Positions 1 through 7,956 of a stretch of DNA of 64,000 bases are shown piece after piece (the stretch's first letter is position 1; each line of letters opens with the position of its first letter). The notes under the pieces are model-generated. The model made no database searches. It saw nothing but the letters and a program-made list of their open reading frames with translations, and was not told the origin of the DNA. A program made the translations under genes and the position numbers. This DNA is from Rhodoligotrophos sp. CJ14 (GTDB lineage: Bacteria > Pseudomonadota > Alphaproteobacteria > Rhizobiales > Im1): the NCBI RefSeq assembly GCF_038811545.1, contig NZ_CP133319.1, forward strand, positions 558,001 through 622,000. Reading direction: 5' to 3'.

Positions 1-181
1 TGCGATCATCTCCCGCAACGCGCGCACCAATGGCTTCGATTGCGGCATTCGCCTGTCCTGCTGACTGGGCTAGGCTTGGTGCTGGAAACAGAAGGAATTG
101 AACCAGGCAGACGAGGGCCAGGATCACGGACGAGACGACGCGCGCATTCCGCGACACCCGTACTCGGTTGCCAGCACTCAC
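1..181 (-). CDS. N-acetylmuramoyl-L-alanine amidase, N-terminal part (cut by window edge)
   Basis: The reading frame on the minus strand opens at a GTG at 181 and runs off the window at base 1, giving 60 residues. An AAAGGG ribosome binding site lies about 10 bases before this GTG. The product has a basic start, a hydrophobic stretch (VILALVCLVQFLLF) and a signal-peptidase-like site (APSLAQS), so it is exported. Just after it comes AIGARVAGDDR, which resembles the start of the AMIN domain of AmiC-type cell-wall amidases. In many alphaproteobacteria such an amidase is encoded divergently from rne, as here. The family call rests on this short match plus gene order; the catalytic domain is outside the window. 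Confidence 0.6.
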   Translation of the reverse strand, partial: MSAGNRVRVSRNARVVSSVILALVCLVQFLLFPAPSLAQSAGQANAAIEAIGARVAGDDR

Positions 182-398
182 TGCGCAGCGCCCTTTCACA
201 ACTCGAACACAACATCCCTCGCGGAGCTCGCGCCGCCGCCACGTGGCGCTCCGCTAACGGCTCACCCTATTCCCGACAGGTTAATCATTACTTACATAAC
301 GATGAGACGGGCGCCCGCGCGCGCTCCCGCCGCAACGAAAATGCGGGGCTGCGCGCTGCATTGGACGAGTAAACGTCCCCGGCCCTTAGCAACCGCTC

Positions 399-428
399 TT
401 GCCAAGCTTCGGCTATGTCCGGTAATTA
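399..428 (+). promoter_or_regulatory. Possible sigma-70-type promoter of the rne leader
   Basis: TTGCCA (399-404) is followed 18 bases later by TAATTA (423-428). The -35 is one base from consensus and the -10 is weak. Transcription from here would begin near 435, just before the small ORF at 447. It is the best-looking candidate I saw in the amidase-rne gap but is not strong. Confidence 0.25.
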
Positions 429-446
429 AGGGCACCGGGGTTCATT

Positions 447-578
447 ATGCGCCATGATTACTTCGAGTGGTGTATGATGCCTCTGCGGTTTTCTCGCGTG
501 CTGGCGCGTTGCCGATTCTGGACCAACGCAGGCTGGCCGTTTGAATTGCAGACCTGTGAATGCAGGTTGCACATTTGA
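447..578 (+). CDS. Candidate 43-residue small ORF in the rne leader
   Basis: ATG at 447 opens a 43-codon frame ending in TGA at 576-578, two bases before a perfect intrinsic terminator. GGGG at 437-440 sits six bases upstream of the ATG and could serve as ribosome binding site. The peptide starts MRHDYFEWCMM and is rich in Trp (3), Cys (5), Phe and Arg, and it has no signal peptide or obvious helix. It matches no family I recognise. The tight ATG-stop-terminator arrangement suggests either a small-protein gene or a leader peptide in transcription attenuation of rne. A chance ORF of this length cannot be excluded. Confidence 0.35.
   Translation: MRHDYFEWCMMPLRFSRVLARCRFWTNAGWPFELQTCECRLHI
549..571 (+). 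promoter_or_regulatory. Stem-loop just upstream of the rne-leader terminator
   Basis: ACCTG (552-556) pairs with CAGGT (563-567) around a six-base loop. GCA/TGC next to it can extend the stem past one bulged G. The hairpin overlaps the last codons of the 43-codon ORF. It could be the pause or anti-terminator half of an attenuator, but this is inference from position only. Confidence 0.35.
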
Positions 579-580
579 CC

Positions 581-607
581 GCCGTCCGTTCGAGGGACGG
601 CGTTTTT
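581..607 (+). terminator. Intrinsic terminator inside the rne leader
   Basis: GCCGTCC (581-587) and GGACGGC (595-601) form a perfect seven-base-pair GC-rich stem around a seven-base loop. The stem is followed directly by GTTTTTG. This is a textbook Rho-independent terminator on the plus strand, but it lies about 280 bases upstream of the rne start codon and no annotated gene ends here. It must therefore end a short leader RNA or the 43-codon transcript. Confidence 0.75.
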
Positions 608-888
608 GAAGCTGCTCCAACCGGTTTGGAGCGATTATGGACTGAATCGGAACAGGCTGTTGCATACGTTCGCTGAGAATGGGTTGGCAGGAAGCGCACC
701 GGGAATGAGGCTCTTCGGAGTGCCCCCCGCATCGTCCGCCCCACTTCAGCGCCGCGAGACCTTGCCTGCTCCCACCACATCAACATGCGCTCGCGCCGGT
801 CTGGCGGTGAAGGTGATGGCCAAGGGCCTCAATCGCCTCCCCGCTGGCATGGAGCTTGCGCCCGCGCGAGCGCGGGAGAAAGAAGAAC

Positions 889-3800
889 ATGGGAAGCACA
901 ATGCTTATCGACGCGGCACATCCGGAGGAGACCCGGGTTGTCGTGCAGCGTGGGAACAAGATTGAGGAATTCGACTACGAGTCGTCATCGCGAAAGCAGA
1001 TTCGCGGCAATATCTACCTCGCCAAGGTAACCCGCGTTGAGCCGTCGCTGCAGGCCGCCTTCGTTGATTATGGTGGCAATCGCCACGGTTTCTTGGCCTT
1101 CAGTGAAATTCACCCCGACTATTACCAGATCCCGGTTGCAGATCGTCAGGCACTGCTGCGCGAGGAATCTCGCAGTCACCGCGCCTCTGACGAGGAAGAC
1201 GACAAGAGCGGCGAGGAGGCGGCCGAGCCCACGTCTGAGAGGGACGGCAACGGTGCCGCTGAAGGCAATGGCGAGGCGCGCGAGGCTCGAGCCAAGGGTG
1301 CACGGCGCGGCCGCGGCGAGGATGGCGAAGCCTCGGTCGAGGAGATCGACGAGGATCCGGAAGCCCAGGCCGTAGACTCTGTAGGCGCCGATGATGCCCT
1401 GGAAGAGGCATCCTTCCGCCGCAACGTGAAGCGCGTCTACAAGATTCAGGAAGTGATCAAGCGCCGCCAGATCCTGCTGGTTCAGGTGGTCAAGGAGGAG
1501 CGGGGCAATAAGGGCGCGGCGCTCACCACCTACCTGTCCCTCGCTGGCCGTTACTGCGTCCTCATGCCGAACACCGCGCGTGGCGGCGGCATTTCCCGCA
1601 AGATCACCGATGCGAGCGACAGGCGACGCCTCAAGGAAGTTGCGCGCGAGATGGAGGTGCCCGAGGGCATGGGCGTGATCGTGCGCACGGCCGGTGCCAA
1701 CCGCACTAAGGCCGAAATCAAGCGCGATTACGACTATCTGCTGCGCCAGTGGGAAAGCATCCGCGATCTCACGCTCAAATCCACAGCCCCCACCCTGATC
1801 TATGAGGAAGGCAGCCTCATCAAGCGCGCCATCCGGGATCTCTACACCAAGGACATCGAGCAGATTCTCGTTGAAGGTGCAGCCGCCCACCGCGAGGCGC
1901 GCGACTTCATGAAGATGCTGATGCCGAGCCATGCGCGCAATGTGCGGCTCTATCAGGAATCACGCCCCCTCTTCAGCCGCTATCAAGTGGAAAGCCAGCT
2001 CGACGGCCTGTTCTCCCCGGTCGTCACCCTGAGCTCCGGCGGCTATATCGTCATCAATCAGACTGAAGCGCTGGTCTCGATCGATGTGAACTCGGGCAAG
2101 TCCACGCGCGAGCACAATATTGAGGACACGGCCCTTAAGACCAACCTTGAGGCCGCTGACGAAATCGCGCGCCAGTTGCGCCTGCGCGACCTCGCCGGCC
2201 TCATCGTCATCGACTTCATCGACATGGAGGAGAAGCGCAACAATCGTGCGGTCGAGCGCCGCATGAAAGAGGCGCTCAAGAACGACCGGGCCCGCATCCA
2301 GGTGGGCCGCATCAGCCATTTCGGCCTTCTGGAAATGTCGCGGCAGCGCCTGCGCGTAGGAATGCTGGAGGGTTCGACCGTCCCCTGCCCCACCTGTCTT
2401 GGTCGCGGCATTATCCGGTCCATCGAATCCTGTGCCCTCTCCGTGCTGCGTGGCATGGAGGAGCACCTGATGCGCCGCGCGGAGGACATCACGCTGCGCT
2501 GCGATCCCAATGTGGCCTTCTATCTGCTCAATCAGAAGCGGCACCACGTGCTGAGCATGGAGCAGATATACAACGCCTCCATCTATCTTGAGGCGAGCGA
2601 GGAGCTGCACAACGAGAACTTCAAGATCGAGCGGGCTGAGGGCCGGCCGGCACGCCCGATTGCCGCTGCGGTTCAAGTGGATACCGCCTTCACCGAGGCG
2701 GCGCGGGCGGTCCCCGAACCTGAACCGGTGGATGAGGAAGAAGACCTGCAGGTCGAGGCAGATCTCGACGAGGCCGCCATCGCAAATGACGCCCGCGAGC
2801 ACGCCGGCCCTCGTCACGAGCGCAATGGTCGTGATGGCGACGATGCTGGCCGGCGTCGCAGGCGCCGTCGTGGCCGTCGTGGTGGCAAGCGCAATCGCAT
2901 CGAAGGCGAGACGACGGAGCTCGCCACGGATGCCGGGCAGTGGCGTGACCCAGGCGCGGGTCCGCAGCCCGATCTGGGCAATGTCGAGATCCCCGAGTTC
3001 GAGGCAGAGCTCGAATGGCGCCCCGAACCCGGTCGCAACCGTCAGCGCCGCGGTACTGAAGCCCCGATGCAGGCCGCCGAGGCTGAGAATGTCGGAGACC
3101 TTTCCGTCGAGTTGAGCGAAGAGGTCATTGCCGGCCCGCTTGCCGATCAGGCGGCAGGGGCCGACGAGATCGAGCTTGGCGTTGTTGCGTCAGCCGAGAC
3201 GGAGGCGACCTCCCTGCCATCTGCTGGCGAGACGGAGACGCAGGCGGATGAGGAGCAATCTCAATCCGAAGCGGCCGAGGCAAAGCCCGCCAAGCGGCCA
3301 CGGCGCACGCGCGCGGCCAAGACCGGCACCACGCCCCGGTCGAGATCGGCCAAAGCCAAGGCCCTTGCCGACACTGCGGAAGCAGCCGAGGAAGCGCCCG
3401 CGGCGGCCGAAGAGCCGAGCGAGGCCAAGCCCAAGCGACGCTCTCGGGCAAAATCCAAGTCGCGCCCAGCAGGCGAGGCGAAGTCGGAGCCGGTGACGGT
3501 CGAGACCGCCGATGAAGCGCCGCAACTCGACACGCCGGAGCGACGAGTATCCGATGTGGAATCGGAGCCTCAGGACGAGGCGCCGGCCGCCGCTCCGCTC
3601 TCTGCCGAGGCCGAGCAGCCTGCACCAGCCGAGGCCGCGTCCGCACCCTTGCATGAGGACACGCACGAAGCTGCGCCGGAGACGCACGAGGCTGCGCCAG
3701 AGCCGCATCAGGCCGCTCATGCCCCGGCCGACTGGCCGCAGTCCCGAGAGGGCACCGCGGTCGATCGTGAGCCTGCCCTGAACGGCGTGACCGCCGATGT

Positions 3801-3972
3801 GACGGAGCGGGTGAAAGAACCGGTCGGCCTTGCCAGCTCTGCCGAGCCGTCAGCCCATATTCGTCACGAAGCTGAGCAACCGAAGCCCGAACCGGCGCAG
3901 CCGCGGGCTCCTAAGGAGGAACGTCCAGCCCGTCGCGGCTGGTGGCAACGCGCCCGGCTGTTCCGCCACTGA
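889..3972 (+). CDS. rne: Ribonuclease E
   Basis: Endoribonuclease that starts mRNA decay and processes rRNA and tRNA precursors, and the scaffold of the RNA degradosome. The ATG at 889 follows a GGAGAAAGAAG ribosome binding site and gives the usual alphaproteobacterial start (MGSTMLIDAAHPEETRVVV); a TTG 33 bases upstream in frame is less likely. The product is 1027 residues. An N-terminal S1 domain (about 35-240) is split by roughly 90 acidic and charged residues (about 85-178). The catalytic DNase-I-like region follows, with IDVNSGKSTRE near 397 and IDFIDM near 440 for magnesium binding. The CPTCLGRG zinc-link, near 500, holds dimers together. Beyond about 600 the protein is low-complexity (Arg-rich blocks, then Glu/Ala/Pro repeats), the expected degradosome-binding tail, ending in WWQRARLFRH. 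Its long leader carries an intrinsic terminator, suggesting expression control. Confidence 0.97.
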   Translation: MGSTMLIDAAHPEETRVVVQRGNKIEEFDYESSSRKQIRGNIYLAKVTRVEPSLQAAFVDYGGNRHGFLAFSEIHPDYYQIPVADRQALLREESRSHRASDEEDDKSGEEAAEPTSERDGNGAAEGNGEAREARAKGARRGRGEDGEASVEEIDEDPEAQAVDSVGADDALEEASFRRNVKRVYKIQEVIKRRQILLVQVVKEERGNKGAALTTYLSLAGRYCVLMPNTARGGGISRKITDASDRRRLKEVAREMEVPEGMGVIVRTAGANRTKAEIKRDYDYLLRQWESIRDLTLKSTAPTLIYEEGSLIKRAIRDLYTKDIEQILVEGAAAHREARDFMKMLMPSHARNVRLYQESRPLFSRYQVESQLDGLFSPVVTLSSGGYIVINQTEALVSIDVNSGKSTREHNIEDTALKTNLEAADEIARQLRLRDLAGLIVIDFIDMEEKRNNRAVERRMKEALKNDRARIQVGRISHFGLLEMSRQRLRVGMLEGSTVPCPTCLGRGIIRSIESCALSVLRGMEEHLMRRAEDITLRCDPNVAFYLLNQKRHHVLSMEQIYNASIYLEASEELHNENFKIERAEGRPARPIAAAVQVDTAFTEAARAVPEPEPVDEEEDLQVEADLDEAAIANDAREHAGPRHERNGRDGDDAGRRRRRRRGRRGGKRNRIEGETTELATDAGQWRDPGAGPQPDLGNVEIPEFEAELEWRPEPGRNRQRRGTEAPMQAAEAENVGDLSVELSEEVIAGPLADQAAGADEIELGVVASAETEATSLPSAGETETQADEEQSQSEAAEAKPAKRPRRTRAAKTGTTPRSRSAKAKALADTAEAAEEAPAAAEEPSEAKPKRRSRAKSKSRPAGEAKSEPVTVETADEAPQLDTPERRVSDVESEPQDEAPAAAPLSAEAEQPAPAEAASAPLHEDTHEAAPETHEAAPEPHQAAHAPADWPQSREGTAVDREPALNGVTADVTERVKEPVGLASSAEPSAHIRHEAEQPKPEPAQPRAPKEERPARRGWWQRARLFRH

Positions 3973-4011
3973 GCATGATCATGCCCGAAGCCTGTATCCA
4001 CGTTTCGGGCA
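3971..4011 (+). repeat. Palindromic intergenic repeat (REP-like) behind rne
   Basis: Immediately after the rne stop, TGCCCGAA (3982-3989) pairs with TTCGGGCA (4004-4011), preceded by GAGCATGATC. No T-run follows, so it is a poor terminator. The GAGCATGAT..TGCCCG core recurs behind rsmA at 49108. Rhizobiales genomes carry many intergenic palindromes of this general kind, starting GCATGATC. Confidence 0.5.
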
Positions 4012-4179
4012 CGATATCCGTCGACCTCAATGAGTGCGGGAGCATGGAATAATCAAACCTCTTCCGTGCTCCTCGGACCTGTCACACGCAGACGTTATCG
4101 AGGGACTGGGACTCGTGCTTGCCAAGCCCCAGTCTCGCCGTAATTTTTCACGAAGGCTGATTTCCCGACCGGAACAACG

Positions 4180-5580
4180 GTGCAGTCCATGGCTTTATTG
4201 CGTCGGCTTGTGAAACCGCTCGCCATCCGCTGTCTTGCTGGCCTAACCACCCTCTCGCTTGCGATGAGCAGTGTTGCGGTTAAGCAAGCCAAGGCCGAGA
4301 GCCTTCCGCTGATCCGAGACAGCGAGATCGAGCAGCTCTTGCGCGACTATGCAACGCCCCTGTTCCGCGCGGCCGGTCTCAAGCCCGAGGCCGTCCAGGT
4401 CTATATCATCAATTCGGCCACCATTAATGCCTTCGTCGCGGGCGGCCAGCGGGTCTTTGTCCATACGGGTCTTCTGACCGAGAGCGCGACCCCCAATGAG
4501 GTGATCGGCGTCCTTGCCCATGAGACCGGTCATATTGCCGGCGGCCACCTCTCGCGGATGCAGCGCCAGCTCGACAAGGCCAGCACGGCCGCCATCGTGG
4601 GCATGCTGGTCGGGGCCGCCACCATGATCGGGGCGGGTCTTGCCGGCCAAGGCCAGCTTGCTCAGGGTGGATCGGGGCTCATGATGGGCGGCCAATCGCT
4701 CGCCCAGCGCAATCTGCTCTCCTATGCGCGCGCCCAGGAATCCGCAGCCGACCAGGCTGCCGTCCGCTATCTGAACGCCACCAGGCAATCGGCCCGGGGC
4801 ATGATCGAGCTGTTCGAGAAGCTCTCAAATCAAGCGCTCGCCTCTTCGGTGCCGGTCGATCCCTATGTCCTCAGCCACCCCATGCCGCTCGACCGGGTGC
4901 GCAACCTCGAGGCGAATGCCCGCAAGAGCCCCTATTTTGATGCCGAGGACAGCCCGGCGCTCAAGGCGCGCCATGCCATGGTCCAAGCCAAGCTGATGGG
5001 CTTCCTGACCTCGCCTCAGCGCGTCTATCAGCGCTACCCCACGAGCGACAAGAGCGCTCCGGCCCGCTATGCCCGGGCGATCGCCGCATTCCGCACCGGC
5101 GATTTGCGCAGCGCCCTGGCAGAGATCGATGCCCTGCAGAAGGAGCAGCCCAGCAATCCCTATTTCTGGGAGCTTCGCGGCCAGGCTTTGCTGGAATCTG
5201 GCCGCGTGAAGGACGCCGTGCCGGCTTTGCAGAAAGCAGTATCCCTCATGCCCGATGAAGGTCTCGTCCGCATCATGCTGGCGCAGGCCATGCTGGCCAC
5301 CAATGAGGCCCAGCTCGTTGAGCCGGCGGTTCAGCAGCTCCAGCGCGCCAAGCGTTACGAGACCGATTCCTCGCAGCTCCATGCGCAGCTCGCGATCGCC
5401 TATGCCCGGCGCAACAACATTCCTATGGCCGATCTCGAGACCGCCGAGGCGGCCTTGATCGGCGGCGACATCGACCTCGCCAAGCAGAAGGCTAAGCGCG
5501 CTCTATCGGCCTTCAAGCGCGGCACGCCGGAATGGGTCCGCGCCAACGATATCCTGAACGTGAAGAAAGATGATGACTGA
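4180..5580 (+). CDS. M48 family periplasmic metalloprotease with TPR domain (BepA-like)
   Basis: A 466-residue zinc protease expected to act in the periplasm on misassembled outer-membrane proteins. The N-terminus has an export-type hydrophobic stretch (about 16-32). The zinc motif HETGH is at about 113-117, followed by the third-ligand region with YARAQESAADQAA (about 185). From about 285 to 440 the sequence is built of tetratricopeptide-like helices (for example YFWELRGQALLESGRVKDAV), matching the BepA/YfgC layout. GTG at 4180 and ATG at 4189 are both possible starts; GTG has GGAAC at better spacing. It follows rne and precedes a DsbA-like protein, so the pair may form an envelope quality-control unit. 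Confidence 0.88.
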   Translation: MQSMALLRRLVKPLAIRCLAGLTTLSLAMSSVAVKQAKAESLPLIRDSEIEQLLRDYATPLFRAAGLKPEAVQVYIINSATINAFVAGGQRVFVHTGLLTESATPNEVIGVLAHETGHIAGGHLSRMQRQLDKASTAAIVGMLVGAATMIGAGLAGQGQLAQGGSGLMMGGQSLAQRNLLSYARAQESAADQAAVRYLNATRQSARGMIELFEKLSNQALASSVPVDPYVLSHPMPLDRVRNLEANARKSPYFDAEDSPALKARHAMVQAKLMGFLTSPQRVYQRYPTSDKSAPARYARAIAAFRTGDLRSALAEIDALQKEQPSNPYFWELRGQALLESGRVKDAVPALQKAVSLMPDEGLVRIMLAQAMLATNEAQLVEPAVQQLQRAKRYETDSSQLHAQLAIAYARRNNIPMADLETAEAALIGGDIDLAKQKAKRALSAFKRGTPEWVRANDILNVKKDDD

Positions 5581-5639
5581 CTGCTGATAAATGGCGAGTA
5601 GCCTCGGTCAGCGGGGTCCAGAAGGATCGGAGTACCCAT

Positions 5640-6413
5640 ATGCGTTTTGCCAACCGCCTTCTCGCATGCGCCAGCCTGACCTGTCTCCTGGCAGTGTCCG
5701 CTGTCGCCGGCCCGGCCTCTGCTGAAGAGTTCAGCGAGAGCCAGCGCAGCGAGATTATAGATACCGTGCGCAAATACCTGCTGGAGAACCCGGAATTTCT
5801 CCGCGAGGTGATCAACGCATTGGAGGAGAAGGAGCAGCAGCAGCAGCTCTCACAGGCGACCGCCGCCATCAAGGACAACGCCGCTGCCCTGTTCCGCAAC
5901 GACAACGATTATGTGGCCGGGAACCCGCAAGGCGACGTCACCCTGGTCGAGTTCTTCGACTACAATTGCGGCTATTGCAAGCGCTCGCAGCCGGATGTGA
6001 TGGCGCTTATCGAGGGCGACAAGCAGCTTCGCTTTGTCCTGAAGGAGTTCCCGATCCTGGGGCCAGCCTCGCTCATCGCCTCGAAGGCCGCGATCGCATC
6101 GAAAAACCAGAACAAATACTGGGAGTTCCACAACGCCCTGATGGCACATTCGGGGCCGTTGGATGAGGCCGCCATATTCGCGACCGCCGGTCAGGTCGGG
6201 CTCGATGTCGATAAGCTGAAGAAGGACATGGAGAACGAGGCGGTCAACGCGCAGATCGAGGAGAGCTATGGCCTCGCCCGTGCGCTTGGCGTCCAGGGGA
6301 CGCCCGCTTTCGTCATTGGGGATCAGTTTGTGCCCGGTGCCGTGGGCCTTGATGTGCTGACCAAGATGGTGGGCGAAGTTCGCGACAGCGGCAGCTGCAA
6401 GGGAATCTGCTGA
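5640..6413 (+). CDS. DsbA-family thiol:disulfide oxidoreductase
   Basis: A 257-residue exported thioredoxin-fold protein. The signal peptide is clear (LLACASLTCLLAVSAVAG, cleavage near ASAEE). A charged, glutamine-rich helix (about 35-75) precedes the thioredoxin domain, as in Com1/ScsC-type DsbA relatives, where it can drive oligomerisation. The active site is CGYC at 110-113 and the cis-proline loop is GTPAF near 221. An extra Cys pair sits at the C-terminus (CKGIC). ATG at 5640 is preceded by AAGGATCGGAG. It lies 59 bases behind the M48 protease, probably co-transcribed. Whether it acts as oxidase or isomerase is not visible. Confidence 0.9.
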   Translation: MRFANRLLACASLTCLLAVSAVAGPASAEEFSESQRSEIIDTVRKYLLENPEFLREVINALEEKEQQQQLSQATAAIKDNAAALFRNDNDYVAGNPQGDVTLVEFFDYNCGYCKRSQPDVMALIEGDKQLRFVLKEFPILGPASLIASKAAIASKNQNKYWEFHNALMAHSGPLDEAAIFATAGQVGLDVDKLKKDMENEAVNAQIEESYGLARALGVQGTPAFVIGDQFVPGAVGLDVLTKMVGEVRDSGSCKGIC

Positions 6414-6428
6414 TATCTGTGCGGTCTC

Positions 6429-6449
6429 GGAAGCGGCAATGCCGCTTCC
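6429..6449. terminator. Hairpin terminator candidate between dsbA-like gene and convergent unknown
   Basis: GGAAGCGGC (6429-6437) and GCCGCTTCC (6441-6449) form a perfect nine-pair stem with an AAT loop, 15 bases after the DsbA stop. The following T content is modest (GCTTAGCCTTT). Its position between convergent genes fits a bidirectional terminator. Confidence 0.6.
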
Positions 6450-6478
6450 GCTTAGCCTTTGACGAGGGGAACCTTCGC

Positions 6479-6847
6479 TCAGACGAGCGCCAGCGCCTTT
6501 TCGCACAACCGACCCGGATCGCTTTCCCCTTGCGTCGCAAATCCGATGATCGCGTGGGCAACCCTGAGCCGCGTCGGCTCATCGGAGCGACTGCCGAGCG
6601 CCTCGCAGGCCGCGTTATAGGCCGCCAGCATGGCCGAGACCACTTCCGGCTCGAACGCACCGGATTTCAGATCGCTCAATGCGCGCGCAGTCACACGCAA
6701 CCTCCGTTCGAAATCATCTGTCTTCTGTCCTATGGGTGAAAAGTCGACCGTCCAAGATCTGCCGCCGCGATGCTCTTCACCATCGCTTGCGGTCGCCTCG
6801 TTGCGCGAGCATGAATCTGCCGCTGAACGACATCGGTATGGGCTCAT
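6479..6847 (-). CDS. Small hypothetical protein
   Basis: A 122-codon frame whose last 85 residues look protein-like: a predicted all-helical segment (FERRLRVTARALSDLKSG, VVSAMLAAYNAACEAL, RLRVAHAIIGFA). The first 30 residues are Cys/Arg/Ser-rich and less convincing, so the true start may lie downstream at a non-ATG codon; ATG at 6847 lacks a good ribosome binding site. I do not recognise the family. It converges with the DsbA-like gene, sharing the hairpin at 6429. No signal peptide or membrane segment is seen. Confidence 0.45.
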   Translation of the reverse strand: MSPYRCRSAADSCSRNEATASDGEEHRGGRSWTVDFSPIGQKTDDFERRLRVTARALSDLKSGAFEPEVVSAMLAAYNAACEALGSRSDEPTRLRVAHAIIGFATQGESDPGRLCEKALALV

Positions 6848-7052
6848 CGATAGACAAGGTTGGACCCAATCACCGGCTGCGAGGGCCGACTCAAAGCCCC
6901 CCGCCTGATTGCCAACATAGGCGATGATCGCCGTCTATCAAGTGCAGCGCCCCGTTTCGTGAACGGCTTTCCCGCCGTCCGGCGGGATCCAAGGCAGCGT
7001 ACTGAAAACGCACCGCGGCGAGCGGATAGGACACGGGCCGGACACCGGAGGA

Positions 7053-7129
7053 TGGCGACCCCGGAAGGATTCGAACCTTCGACCTTCAGCTTAGAAGGCT
7101 GCTGCTCTATCCAGCTGAGCTACGGGGCC
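7053..7129 (-). tRNA. tRNA-Arg (anticodon TCT)
   Basis: The minus strand folds as a cloverleaf of 77 bases: acceptor GGCCCCG/CGGGGTC, D stem GCTC/GAGC, anticodon loop CTTCTAA, T arm GAAGG-TTCGAAT-CCTTC, discriminator G and an encoded CCA (7055-7053). The anticodon stem GCAGC/GCTGA has a G-A mismatch at its outermost pair (27-43). It reads AGA codons. Confidence 0.95.
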
Positions 7130-7179
7130 GTCTCGGGACAAGCCCGATCATATTTCATGGGGCCGCAAGGCCGGGGCTT

Positions 7180-7485
7180 TCAATGGGTCCAGTTGCCAAT
7201 CCGGCCCCATTTGAAATTATCGGAATAGGCCTTCGGTCTGATGGGAGCGCGCTGATTCTCGATCACGCGATATTCGAGGCCGTGGCGCTCCGCATAGGCG
7301 ATCGCCTCTTCCTTCGAATCAAACCGCAAGCGGAGCTGCTGGCGCATGTCACCGGAACTCGTCCACCCCATCAGCGGATCAATCGAGCGCGGTTGCTGCT
7401 GTTCGAACTCGAGGAACCAGCGCTTCGTATTGGCTTGCCCGGATTGCATTGCCGTCTTCGCAGGCTTGTAGATCCGAACCTTCAT
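7180..7485 (-). CDS. NDUFS4-like accessory subunit of NADH dehydrogenase (ETC complex I subunit)
   Basis: A 101-residue protein of the ETC complex I subunit family, the bacterial counterpart of mitochondrial NDUFS4 (18 kDa, AQDQ). The family signature is plain: KVRIYKPAKTAMQSG at the start, IDPLMGWTSSGDMRQQL in the middle, then FDSKEEAIAYAERHG and a basic C-terminal part with FKWGRIGNWTH. In alphaproteobacteria these proteins bind the matrix-arm-like part of complex I at the cytoplasmic side of the membrane. It sits alone between two tRNA genes on the same strand. The window also has an NDUFA12-like gene at 17375, again away from the nuo operon. Confidence 0.93.
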   Translation of the reverse strand: MKVRIYKPAKTAMQSGQANTKRWFLEFEQQQPRSIDPLMGWTSSGDMRQQLRLRFDSKEEAIAYAERHGLEYRVIENQRAPIRPKAYSDNFKWGRIGNWTH

Positions 7486-7574
7486 CTCTCCACCATGGTC
7501 GGGCAGAACCGCCCTGTTTTGCGTCTCGGCAACAAAGGCGAAAAGCCGCAGGCGGCTCCGCGCAATTCTTGTGA

Positions 7575-7651
7575 TGGTCGGGGCAGCAGGATTTGAACCT
7601 GCGACCCCCTGGTCCCAAACCAGGTGCGCTACCAGACTGCGCTATGCCCCG
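7575..7651 (-). tRNA. tRNA-Pro (anticodon TGG)
   Basis: A 77-base cloverleaf on the minus strand: acceptor CGGGGCA/TGCCCCG, D stem GCGC/GCGC, anticodon stem CCTGG/CCAGG around loop TTTGGGA, T arm GCAGG-TTCAAAT-CCTGC, discriminator A and encoded CCA. All stems are fully paired. Confidence 0.97.
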
Positions 7652-7956
7652 CGACCTTTCCAAATATAGGGCATTCCTTACGTTTTTGCTGCAGGGGGTG
7701 CAAGGCTCATTTTCGCCTATCCAGAACAAGCGGGCACTCTTCGGCGAGAATGAGTGCCTGGGTTACGGAAATCGGTTTCCCATAACCCTTCGCCCTCCTC
7801 TGTCGACGGTGATGCCCGGACGGCACAAGCTGCAACCGGAACAGCAAATGAGGCATGTGCCTGAACAGGCGCGCCTGTTTTCCCTTGTCCTTGCCCTCTT
7901 TGTCCTCGACGATGCCGACTGTGAACCCTTGCCCGATATACACCTGACCAACGCTC
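7652..7956. other. Intergenic stretch without a convincing gene
   Basis: About 305 bases between tRNA-Pro and the acetyltransferase. It must hold the tRNA promoter (minus) and the acetyltransferase promoter (plus). An 87-codon minus-strand frame here (7707-7967) overlaps the acetyltransferase start codon and has no ribosome binding site I can defend. No repeat or strong hairpin was seen. Confidence 0.4.

Noticed and set aside
985-1932. 315-codon minus-strand ORF inside rne
   Set aside because: It is a long antisense open frame caused by high GC at third positions; the plus-strand frame encodes the S1 and catalytic parts of RNase E.
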